From: JAQGMJ01 sp036271855
GTDB lineage: Bacteria; Pseudomonadota; Gammaproteobacteria; Burkholderiales; JAEUOS01
Reading direction: 5' to 3'
NCBI GenBank assembly: GCA_036271855.1
Contig: DATAZV010000215.1
Location: forward strand, 1 to 14,125
DNA: 14,125 nt
A program made the translations under genes and the position numbers. Each line of letters starts with the position of its first letter. Within the stretch, counting starts at the first letter, position 1. The notes beneath the pieces are model-generated. The model ran no database searches. It was not told the DNA's origin and saw only the letters and a program-made list of their open reading frames with translations. Positions 7,009 through 12,804 of the stretch are shown here, piece after piece.

Positions 7009-7137
7009 CGTTCGCCCTGAGCTAGTCGACGACCGGAGGAAGGCCCTTAGGGCAGGGCATGTGCTCTACTGAAGTGGCAAGCACGCGATTCGTTGCAGGG
7101 GCAAAGCGCACGTGGTTCGACTGGCTCACCACGAACG
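7009..7137. repeat. Inverted REP-like pair between convergent operons
   Basis: Two 22-bp elements face each other: one at 7009-7030 beginning CGTTCGCCCTGAGC and one at 7116-7137, whose reverse complement begins CGTTCGTGGTGAGC. They agree at 17 of 22 positions in inverted orientation. Each has the TTCG...TCGA self-complementary design of widespread proteobacterial REP sequences. The roughly 85 bp between them include a small hairpin GCCC-TTA-GGGC (7043-7053). The pair sits in the gap between the stops of two convergent operons, where REP pairs (REPIN/BIME-type) are usually found and can limit read-through or protect mRNA ends. No REP-associated transposase is in the window. Confidence 0.7.
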
Positions 7138-7173
7138 ACGGAGGGGCGCGCATCCGCTGGCGCCCGTCCCTGC

Positions 7174-7593
7174 TCAGATCACCGCGATACCCTGGATCTC
7201 GATCACCGATCCCGGGCGGGCGAAGCAGGAAATGGTCAGCAGGGCGCTGCAGGGGAATTTGTCACCGTCGAAGAACTCGCGGCGCAGGTCGACAAAGCGG
7301 TTGCCGTCGCGCACGTCCTTGATGAACACGGTCATGGTGACCATGTTGGCCAGCGAGCCGCCGGCTTTTTGCAAGGTGCGGTCGAGCAGCTTGAAGATGG
7401 TGCGGGCCTGGGCTTCGAAGTTGCCGCTGATGTCCTTTCCATCGAGGTCGGTGTCGCAGGTCTGGCCGGAGAGATAGATGGTGCGGCCGCCCACGGTTTC
7501 GACGGCGGGCGAGTAGGAGCGCGCCCGCGCCCATTCGGTTTGCTCCATGTGCTTGACGGCGGCGGGCGGGACAGTCGATGCGGAAGTGGTCAT
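7174..7593 (-). CDS. RidA/YjgF/YER057c/UK114-family protein (copy 4, lacks key Arg)
   Basis: This 139-residue protein is the last gene of the operon. RidA archetypes are trimeric cytoplasmic deaminases that hydrolyse reactive imines/enamines made by PLP enzymes. Family features are RTIYLSGQTC (37-46), KLLDRTLQKAGGSLANMVTMTVFIKD, and a C-terminal VIEIQGIAVI. The position equivalent to catalytic Arg105 of E. coli RidA falls at FPCSALL (113-119), giving Ser116 or a close neighbour in place of Arg, so classical imine deaminase activity is doubtful; the equivalent of Glu120 is kept (Glu132). It has a longer N-terminus than its neighbours. ATG at 7593 follows AAGGAAAACCC, a good ribosome site, and is preferred over the ATG 22 codons upstream. 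It starts 38 bp after the preceding RidA gene's stop. Confidence 0.87.
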   Translation of the reverse strand: MTTSASTVPPAAVKHMEQTEWARARSYSPAVETVGGRTIYLSGQTCDTDLDGKDISGNFEAQARTIFKLLDRTLQKAGGSLANMVTMTVFIKDVRDGNRFVDLRREFFDGDKFPCSALLTISCFARPGSVIEIQGIAVI

Positions 7594-7631
7594 GGGTTTT
7601 CCTTGGGATTCCTGTGGTGGATGGGCTGCTG

Positions 7632-8039
7632 TCAGGCCGAGGGCACGACAGCCACGCATTCGATCGAGACCTTGATGCCGCCTGCCATCTGCACCGCGCA
7701 GACCGTGCGCGCGGGCAGGCTGTCGCCGGTGAAGAAGTCGCCATAGACCACGTTCATTTCCTCATAGTCGAGAATGCTCGCGAGATGGACGGTGACCTTG
7801 GCTGCATGGGCCGGTTCCGTTCCGGCCGATTGCAGTTGCGCGGCGATGTTGGTGAGCGCGGTGCGGGTCTGCTCGGTCACCGAGCCGGGGCGAAACTCCC
7901 CGGTCTGCGGGTCGATCGAGGTCATGCTGGAAAGATAAAGCAGGTTGCCCGCGCGCATGGCGGGGCTGCGCGGCACCTGGCCGGGGTGTGCGGCATTCAG
8001 GGCGGCGATCGGCGAAGCAAAGGCTGTACGTTGCGTCAT
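7632..8039 (-). CDS. RidA-family protein (copy 3, Arg present)
   Basis: This 135-residue protein shows the RidA pattern: GNLLYLSSMTSIDPQTGEF (31-49), AAKVTVHLASILDYEEMNVVYGDFF, and SLPARTVCAVQMAG with Arg111 at the catalytic Arg105 position and Cys114 nearby. The residue matching Glu120 is Ser125, followed by the conserved second Glu (Glu127). Keeping the Arg fits 2-iminoacid deaminase chemistry; losing the Glu could shift substrate or reaction. It begins 12 bp after the stop of copy 2, with AAGGA about 9 nt before the ATG, and is clearly co-transcribed. It is too divergent from its neighbours to be a recent duplicate. Confidence 0.88.
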   Translation of the reverse strand: MTQRTAFASPIAALNAAHPGQVPRSPAMRAGNLLYLSSMTSIDPQTGEFRPGSVTEQTRTALTNIAAQLQSAGTEPAHAAKVTVHLASILDYEEMNVVYGDFFTGDSLPARTVCAVQMAGGIKVSIECVAVVPSA

Positions 8040-8051
8040 GAGAGAAGGTCC

Positions 8052-8450
8052 TTAAACAGTGGCGATGACGTCGAGCTGCACCTTCAGGCCGTACAGGATG
8101 CCGACGCTCCATACGGTGCGGGCCGGCGCCTGCGCCGGCGTGAAGTATTGCCGGTAGACGCTGTTGAATACGTCGTACTCGATGCGCGAATACATCATCG
8201 CGTGCACCCGCACGACTTTTTCCAGGCTGGAGCCGGCGCGGCCGAGGATCATCGACAGGTTTTGCAGGCACTGGTGGGTCTCGGAGGTCAGCGTGCCATG
8301 CATGCGTTCGCCGGTGCCGGGGTGCACCGCCAGCACGCCGGAGAGGAATAGCAGGTCGCCGCTTCTCACCACCATGCTTTGCGGCAGGCCCAGGGTCTGT
8401 TTCAGGTCCAGCCCGCGGGTGGGGGCGGGGAAGATGGTCCGGTCGATCAT
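8052..8450 (-). CDS. RidA-family protein (copy 2, Arg present)
   Basis: This 132-residue protein carries GDLLFLSGVLAVHPGTGE (31-48), KVVRVHAMMYSRIEYDVFNSVYRQYF and PARTVWSVGILYGLKVQLD. Arg111 matches catalytic Arg105 of RidA, but the Glu120 position is Gln125 and the following Glu is Asp127. Start choice: ATG at 8450 overlaps the upstream TGA (ATGA, shared bases 8447-8450) and has AAGGAG at good spacing inside the upstream gene, so the frame extending 11 codons further is not used. The overlap implies translational coupling with copy 1. Role: probable imine/enamine hydrolysis on an intermediate of the linked pathway, inferred from family and context. Confidence 0.88.
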   Translation of the reverse strand: MIDRTIFPAPTRGLDLKQTLGLPQSMVVRSGDLLFLSGVLAVHPGTGERMHGTLTSETHQCLQNLSMILGRAGSSLEKVVRVHAMMYSRIEYDVFNSVYRQYFTPAQAPARTVWSVGILYGLKVQLDVIATV

Positions 8451-8863
8451 TTCGCCTCTCCTTCCGGCATCACCGCCAGGCATTCGATCTCGATCTTCAG
8501 GCCAAAGGAGAGTTCCACCACGTTCACCGAACAGGCCGGCGGGCTGGCGCCGCCGAAGAACTCGCGGTAGACCCGGTTCATGTCGGCATAGCCGGCGGCG
8601 TCCGACAGGTTGACGGTGAGCTTCACCGCGTGCTCCATGCCGGTGCCGGCCGATTCGAGCATGTGCTTCATGTTCGACAGCACCATGCGGGTTTCCTCCT
8701 CGACGCTGCCGGTGCGGACTTTTCCATTCGTCGGATCGACCGCCACCATGCCGGAGAGAAACACCAGGTCGCCGACGCGGATGCCCGGGTTGTGCGGCAG
8801 GTTTTTGCTGCGCGAGACGTTGAGGAGGGTGTTTTTCGGTTCGAGGACCGTGCGTTCTGCCAT
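8447..8863 (-). CDS. RidA-family protein (copy 1, Arg replaced by Cys)
   Basis: This 138-residue protein has the RidA core GDLVFLSGMVAVDPTNGKV (31-49), AVKLTVNLSDAAGYADMNRVYREFF, and a C-terminal GLKIEIECLAV with Glu125 at the Glu120 position. The catalytic Arg position reads PPACSVNVVEL, so Arg105 is Cys111. This copy has the Glu but not the Arg, the reverse of copies 2 and 3. Family knowledge: RidA subgroups without this Arg generally lack 2-iminoacid deaminase activity and have other or unknown roles. The ribosome site AAGGAGTCCCC before the ATG is strong. It follows the permease gene by 37 bp and overlaps copy 2 by 4 bp. Confidence 0.88.
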   Translation of the reverse strand: MAERTVLEPKNTLLNVSRSKNLPHNPGIRVGDLVFLSGMVAVDPTNGKVRTGSVEEETRMVLSNMKHMLESAGTGMEHAVKLTVNLSDAAGYADMNRVYREFFGGASPPACSVNVVELSFGLKIEIECLAVMPEGEAK

Positions 8864-8900
8864 GGGGACTCCTTGCGAAGAGCTTCGGTTCAGGCCAGGG

Positions 8901-9719
8901 TCATGCCTTGAGCGCGGCCGAGGCGCTGTCGCCGCCGTCGTCGCGCCAGCCCATCAGGCGCGCATCGAGGGCATTGGCGCCCCAGGTGAGCAGCATCATG
9001 AGGCACATCATGATCATGATCATGCCCAGCGCCGCGCTGGTGTTGTAGGCGGTGGCATAGGCATTCAGGCGGTAGCCCAGGCCGACGGAGGAGACCATGA
9101 ATTCGCCGATGATCACCCCCACCAGGGCGAACGGCAGGCTCATCTTCAGGCCGGTGAAAATCCACGAGGAGGCCGAAGGAAGCATGATCTTGGTGAAGAT
9201 CTGCCACTGGGTCGCGCCCTGGATTTTCGCCACCGAGCAGAGCGCCGGGCTGACGCTGCGGATGCCCGAAAGCGTGTTGAAGAACATGATGAAGAAAACC
9301 AGGGTGGCCGAGAGGAACACCTTGGAGCTCATGCCGATGCCGAACCAGACGATCAGCATCGGCGCCAGGGCGATGCGCGGGATGCAATTGAGCGCCAGCA
9401 GGAAAGGGTCGGCCAGCTTGGCCAGGTATTTCCAGCGCGCCAGCAGCACGCCGCTGGCGATGCCGGCAAAACCGCCGATCACGTAGCCCATGCCGAACTC
9501 CATGCCGGTGACCCCCAGGTCCCTGTAGAACCCGGGGTCGCGAAGGTCGTTGAAAATGGAAACGGCGATCAGCGAAGGCTTGCCGAAAAAGAAAATGTCG
9601 AACAGGTGGCCGGCGCCGAGCTGCCATACCAGCAGCACGGTAACGGCCAGCAGCAGGCGGCCGATTCCCACCGCGAGGGCGCTGTCGGGGTCGAAAATGG
9701 AGGGTCTGGCGTTGGTCAT
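8901..9719 (-). CDS. ABC transporter permease, SsuC/TauC (BPD_transp_1) type
   Basis: This 272-residue inner-membrane protein has about six hydrophobic spans (for example around 16-36, 75-95, 110-130, 133-151, 190-212, 222-246). The cytoplasmic EAA-type loop that contacts the ATPase reads KIQGATQWQIFTKIMLP (165-181), retaining the conserved Gly. It pairs with the ATPase 22 bp upstream and the binding protein before that, making a complete importer of the nitrate/sulfonate/taurine/thiamine-precursor class. The ribosome site is poor (no AGGAG), so translation may rely on upstream coupling. The substrate cannot be assigned, but fixed linkage to four RidA genes makes an N-containing organic compound more likely than inorganic nitrate. 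Confidence 0.9.
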   Translation of the reverse strand: MTNARPSIFDPDSALAVGIGRLLLAVTVLLVWQLGAGHLFDIFFFGKPSLIAVSIFNDLRDPGFYRDLGVTGMEFGMGYVIGGFAGIASGVLLARWKYLAKLADPFLLALNCIPRIALAPMLIVWFGIGMSSKVFLSATLVFFIMFFNTLSGIRSVSPALCSVAKIQGATQWQIFTKIMLPSASSWIFTGLKMSLPFALVGVIIGEFMVSSVGLGYRLNAYATAYNTSAALGMIMIMMCLMMLLTWGANALDARLMGWRDDGGDSASAALKA

Positions 9720-9741
9720 CGCATCGGCTTCATCAATAGGG

Positions 9742-10602
9742 CTACTCGACCGCCTGCTTGACCTGCGCGCCCAGATCGTTCCAGATCTGCTTGTACAGAC
9801 GGCGATAGACGGGGTGCTCGTGGATCTGGAAGATGTCGCGCGGCCGCTCGATGCCGACGTCTTCGCAGCGGATCACCCGCCCTGGCTTGGTGCCCATCAG
9901 CACCACCTGGTCGGCCAGGGAAATCGCTTCCGACAAATCGTGGGTGACGAACAGCACGGTGCTGCGGCTTTCTTCCCAGATCGACAGCAGCAGGTCCTGC
10001 AGCACGATGCGGGTCTGGGCGTCGAGCGGGCCGAAGGGCTCGTCCATCAGGATCACCGGCGGGCCGTAGATCAGGGTGCGGATGATGTTGCCGCGCTGGC
10101 GCATGCCGCCTGACAACTCGCTCGGGTAGGCGTCGCCGAAGCCGGAGAGGCCGACGCGGTGCATCCAGAATTCCGCGCGCTCGCGGCGTTCGGTCACCGG
10201 CACGCCGGCCAGTTCCAGCGGAAAGGCGACATTGTCGCGCAGCGTGCGCCAGGGCAGCAGGTTGTCCGCCTGGGTGACGTAGCCGATGCGCCGGTCGGTG
10301 CCGCGCACCGGGGCGCCGCCGATGGTGATGGTGCCCTCCGTTGGCTCGATCAGGCCGGCCACCAGGTTGAGCAGGGTCGACTTGCCGCAGCCGCTGGGGC
10401 CGACCAGGGTGACAAACTGGCCCTGGCCGACAGTCAGGTTGGTGGCTTGAAGCGCGGTGGTCGAATTGCCGCGGGCGACGAAGGTCTTGGCGATGTTGTT
10501 CAGCACCAGGTAGCCGGCCGCGGCGGACCCCGGGGCCCCTGCTGCGGAAATTTCCGCCGGCGTCATCGCCACGGCCTCGCGTTCGAGTTGCCCGACATCC
10601 AT
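9742..10602 (-). CDS. ABC transporter ATP-binding protein, SsuB/TauB type
   Basis: This 286-residue ATPase has all motifs intact: Walker A GPSGCGKST (68-76), Q-loop Gln111, signature LSGGMRQR (163-170), Walker B VILMDEP (183-189, Glu188), D-loop GPLDAQT, and H-loop THD (His221). About 30 extra, Ala-rich residues precede the domain, as in several family members; an alternative start at Met13 is possible. ATG at 10602 has AAGG (within TTAAGGCATGCC) in front, bases that also hold the stop of the binding-protein gene 8 bp upstream, so expression is coupled. It powers the importer formed with the permease and binding protein. Confidence 0.93.
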   Translation of the reverse strand: MDVGQLEREAVAMTPAEISAAGAPGSAAAGYLVLNNIAKTFVARGNSTTALQATNLTVGQGQFVTLVGPSGCGKSTLLNLVAGLIEPTEGTITIGGAPVRGTDRRIGYVTQADNLLPWRTLRDNVAFPLELAGVPVTERRERAEFWMHRVGLSGFGDAYPSELSGGMRQRGNIIRTLIYGPPVILMDEPFGPLDAQTRIVLQDLLLSIWEESRSTVLFVTHDLSEAISLADQVVLMGTKPGRVIRCEDVGIERPRDIFQIHEHPVYRRLYKQIWNDLGAQVKQAVE

Positions 10603-10610
10603 GGCATGCC

Positions 10611-11633
10611 TTAAGGCAGGAAGGCGTTGCTGGTGATGTCCTTGGCCGCGGGAGCGGAGGTTATCGCGCCGGTCTGGATCAGGAAGTCGGCGGCCTTCTT
10701 CACCGCTTCATCGGTGATGTGCCCGTCGGCCCGGAACCCGAGCTTGGTGGTGGACAGGGCCTGCAGGAGGATGTCGTCCGGCGCGCCGCCGAAATATTTT
10801 TTCAGGATCGGCAGCTGCTCGGCGTCCGGCGCGGTCTGGATGAACTTGATCGCCGCCAGCAGGCCGCGGGTCATCTTTCTCACCGTCTCGGGTTCCTTGG
10901 CGGCGAAGTCGGGACGTACGTACAGCACTTCGTAAAGGAAGTTTTCGAAAGCCGGATCGACGCCCCTGATGTTCTCGGTGAATACCACCGACTTGCCGCG
11001 GGCCACCGCCATTTCGATCAGCGGGCTGGCCCCGCAGGCAACGGCGACGTTCTTGTTTTCGACGGCGGCGATCATGCCGGGGCCGCCGCCGACGCCGACC
11101 AGTTGCACGTCCTTCTGCGGCACGTAGCCGGCGCGCTTGGCGTAGGCCATGGGCAGCAGGTAGGAGAACGCGCCGGGCCGGGTGCCGGCCAGGGTCAGGC
11201 CCTTGAGCGCGGCCAGGCGCTTGTCCAGCGGTATCTGCAAACTCACGCCCAGGCCGGTGGCAATCTCCTTGTTCATGAAGCACTCCATCGACATGCGGTT
11301 GCCGACGTTCATGATGCCCAGCAAGGGCTTGCCCTGCGCGTGGCTGGTCATCAGGCGGTTCGGGGTCGAGACGGTGAATTCGACGCTGCCGGCGATCAGG
11401 GCATCGACGTCGGGGCCGTCGCCGGAGGTCGAGATGACCTCCAGGTCCAGGCCTTCCTTGGCGAAATAGCCTTTTTCCATGCCGGCATACAGCGGATAGA
11501 AGTTGAGCACGGTGACCGGGATCGTCACCTTGATTTTCCGCAGGTCGGCGGCGGCAGCCGGTTGCAGCAGCGCGGCGCAGGCCAGCGCGAACAGCGGCAC
11601 GAGCCGGCGGACGGAGAGTTTGGAGGTTTGCAT
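10611..11633 (-). CDS. ABC transporter substrate-binding protein, NMT1/SsuA type
   Basis: This 340-residue periplasmic protein is the first gene of the ABC/RidA operon. Start at 11633 is chosen for the AGGA at 6-nt spacing and for a clean signal peptide (RR at 9-10, hydrophobic core, cleavage near AAAA at 26-29); the frame open back to 11720 adds a polar leader without signal character. The mature protein begins with strand pattern KIKVTIPVTVLNFYPLYAGMEKGYFAKEGLDLEVI, typical of NMT1/THI5-like and SsuA-type binding proteins, then DALIAGSVEFTVS, GPGMIAAVENKNVAVACG and VLYVRPDFAAKEPETVRK. These proteins bind pyrimidine precursors, sulfonates, riboflavin, aromatic acids and others, so the ligand is open. 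Confidence 0.9.
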   Translation of the reverse strand: MQTSKLSVRRLVPLFALACAALLQPAAAADLRKIKVTIPVTVLNFYPLYAGMEKGYFAKEGLDLEVISTSGDGPDVDALIAGSVEFTVSTPNRLMTSHAQGKPLLGIMNVGNRMSMECFMNKEIATGLGVSLQIPLDKRLAALKGLTLAGTRPGAFSYLLPMAYAKRAGYVPQKDVQLVGVGGGPGMIAAVENKNVAVACGASPLIEMAVARGKSVVFTENIRGVDPAFENFLYEVLYVRPDFAAKEPETVRKMTRGLLAAIKFIQTAPDAEQLPILKKYFGGAPDDILLQALSTTKLGFRADGHITDEAVKKAADFLIQTGAITSAPAAKDITSNAFLP

Positions 11634-11704
11634 GGCTATCCTGTCAGAGAAGGTTGGGAAATCGGCTGAGGGTTGATGCGGACAAGTCCGGTTCAACGCA
11701 CTTT

Positions 11705-11734
11705 TTGATATTGGATACAAAAGACGAGTCGCAA
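11705..11734 (-). promoter_or_regulatory. Candidate sigma-70 promoter for the ABC/RidA operon
   Basis: Read on the minus strand, TTGCGA (11734-11729) and TATCAA (11710-11705) are separated by 18 bp; each matches the sigma-70 consensus at 4 of 6 positions. The -10 lies about 70 bp before the ATG at 11633. The candidate operator at 11710-11721 falls inside the spacer, a layout typical of repression. This is a weak match and only a suggestion. Confidence 0.3.
11710..11721. promoter_or_regulatory. Candidate operator, site A (ATTGGATACAAA)
   Basis: A near-palindrome of TTTG-N4-CAAA type lies about 80 bp upstream of the binding-protein start, within the candidate promoter. It resembles the TTG-TATAC/ATCC-CAA style of sites bound by FadR/FCD-type GntR regulators; that resemblance is from general knowledge and not a match to a defined site. 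No such regulator is in the window. Confidence 0.4.
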
Positions 11735-11838
11735 TAATCTTGCCAGGGCCTGATTTGCTTTTCTTTTCTGCCGGATAAGATTCAAAGGTCGGTTAGGGGT
11801 TGGTCTCCAGACAGGGTAGGCTTAACGCTGTTTTGGAT

Positions 11839-11850
11839 TTTGGATACAAA
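11839..11850. promoter_or_regulatory. Candidate operator, site B (TTTGGATACAAA)
   Basis: This is the second copy of the core, 129 bp from site A, with full TTTG/CAAA arms. Two sites at this distance could allow looping by one regulator. Alternatively it belongs to a second, distal promoter in segment B; the equivalent -35-like TTGCGC is present on the minus strand but no good -10. Confidence 0.4.
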
Positions 11851-12020
11851 GACAGGGCGCAACAAGCTTACCAAGATTTGCCCGTCCTCACCAAGGGCGT
11901 CGTCAATAGCGCAAAGCCGCCCCCGTTTGCGGTCACATTGCACCATCGTAATCGCGCACCGCCATCCAGGTGCGCATCTGGTTGCAAAGGGTGCCGCGGC
12001 CGGATGGCGGCGCAGCACAT

Positions 12021-12586
12021 TCAACGGACAGGGTGTGTCGCCGGCAACAATTCCCGGTAAGCGCTGACGAGGTCATCAAGGCTGAACGAGCGGTTCAAAC
12101 CGCTGGGATTGGGCAGCAGCCATACTTTCGAACCGCCGAAGGTCTCTGCCTGGCATCCCATGCGACCTGCGTCCGGCCTGAAATGGCCGCGTAGGCGGCC
12201 TTTCCCAGGAAGGCGATACAGGCGGGGCGATAGCGCTCGACTTTCTTCAGCAAGGCCGCGCTCGATTCGAGGAATTCGAGCGAAGAAAGCTCGCTGGCCT
12301 TGGCCGTCGGCCGGCCCACGGCCGTCGTCAGCCCATAGCCATGGGCGAGCAGTTGCCAATCGTTTTCAGGGCGCAGCAACCGCGGCGTAAACCCGGCCAG
12401 ATGGAGCACCGGCCAGAAGCGGTTGCCGCGTCCCGCAAAATGGTGGCCGGTGGCCGCCGCCCTGAGGCCCGGGTTGATGCCGCAAAAAACCGCCGCCAGG
12501 CCCTTGGATATGACGTCGGGCAATGGCGCGAGCTCTGCGCTGGCGACCGCGGAGGGAAGGGCGCGCAGCCCCTGGGCTTTGGTCAT
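12021..12586 (-). pseudogene. mug: Mug-type G:T/U mismatch DNA glycosylase, frameshifted
   Basis: Mug excises uracil or thymine from mismatches with guanine. The N-terminal frame (from ATG at 12586) has LPDVISKGL, the catalytic-loop motif GINPG (36-40, Asn38), ATGHHFAGRGNRFW and RPACIAFLGKAAYAAISGRTQ, then loses homology and stops at 12095. The C-terminal motifs QAETFGGSKVWLLPNPSGLN and SLDDLVSAYREL continue in another frame, ending at 12021. Adding one G to the minus-strand GGG run at 12157-12159 restores WGCQAETFGG and one 188-residue protein, the normal size. The gene is therefore a recent single-base-deletion pseudogene, or intact with a sequencing error in a G run. All other motifs are undecayed, which favours error or very recent loss. 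Confidence 0.85.
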
Positions 12587-12603
12587 TTCGATCGATGTTT
12601 CAT
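12583..12603 (-). other. Possible six-codon leader ORF overlapping the mug start
   Basis: An AGGAG (12611-12615, minus strand) lies 7 nt before an ATG at 12603 that encodes only MKHRSK and stops in an ATGA shared with the mug ATG at 12586. The good ribosome site serves this short frame, not the mug ATG directly, so mug translation may be coupled to a tiny leader. A second frameshift at the extreme 5' end of mug, joining these residues to it, is an alternative. Confidence 0.3.
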
Positions 12604-12725
12604 GGTGACGCTCCTGTGCCCACCCATGATAAACCGGCCCAGCCTTGCATTTTCGCGAAGGCTCGCTCCCTTATCGGCGAAATCCCTCAAGCCCTTGTTT
12701 GGAAGGGGAAAAAGTAGGGACGTTG

Positions 12726-12734
12726 TGGCATAAT
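12726..12734 (+). promoter_or_regulatory. Extended -10 promoter candidate for leuC
   Basis: TGG-CATAAT is an extended -10 (TGn plus 5 of 6 consensus bases), about 70 bp before the leuC ATG. No good -35 is seen at 16-18 bp upstream (GGGAAA at 17 bp), which extended -10 promoters tolerate. The rest of the 201-bp gap (12604-12804) shows no gene. Confidence 0.5.
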
Positions 12735-12804
12735 TGCGGTCCCCTTTCCGCTTGCCTGTGTGCGCGATTTTTGCGTGAGGCAGCAGCCCTTCAGGTAACC
12801 AGCC

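Larger units (their letters stand above)
11691..11874. repeat. Degenerate direct repeat of a promoter/operator segment
   Basis: Segment A (11691-11746) and segment B (11820-11874) match at about 42 of 56 positions by hand alignment with one 1-bp gap, 129 bp apart start to start. The best-kept block is TTGGATACAAA, flanked by AACGC on the left and CGCAA on the right. The conserved blocks survive in non-coding DNA while the sequence between A and B does not match, which suggests two functional copies of a regulatory unit. Confidence 0.65.
11634..12020. promoter_or_regulatory. Intergenic control region upstream of the ABC/RidA operon
   Basis: These 387 bp lie between the operon's first gene and the end of the broken mug gene. 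The region holds a duplicated ~55-bp segment (11691-11746 and 11820-11874) with a shared TTGGATACAAA core, and an AT-richer stretch (about 11700-11790) that contrasts with the surrounding GC-rich genes and is a good place for a promoter. The remaining part, about 11880-12020, shows no recognisable gene; open frames of 75-86 codons across it have no family features and I do not call them. Confidence 0.6.

Noticed and set aside
8610..9761. Long plus-strand open frame of 383 codons
   Set aside because: It is antisense to the RidA copy 1 and permease genes, is rich in His/Gln/Arg/Gly as expected from the complement of GC-rich codons, and has no family motif.
11782..12060. Open frames of 75-86 codons on both strands in the gap before mug
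   Set aside because: No recognisable family, no good ribosome site, and they overlap the repeated regulatory segment.
12692..12715. Possible terminator CCCTT-N6-AAGGG before leuC
   Set aside because: The stem is short and is followed by A, not T, on the plus strand; on the minus strand the T-run precedes the hairpin. Neither direction fits a terminator.
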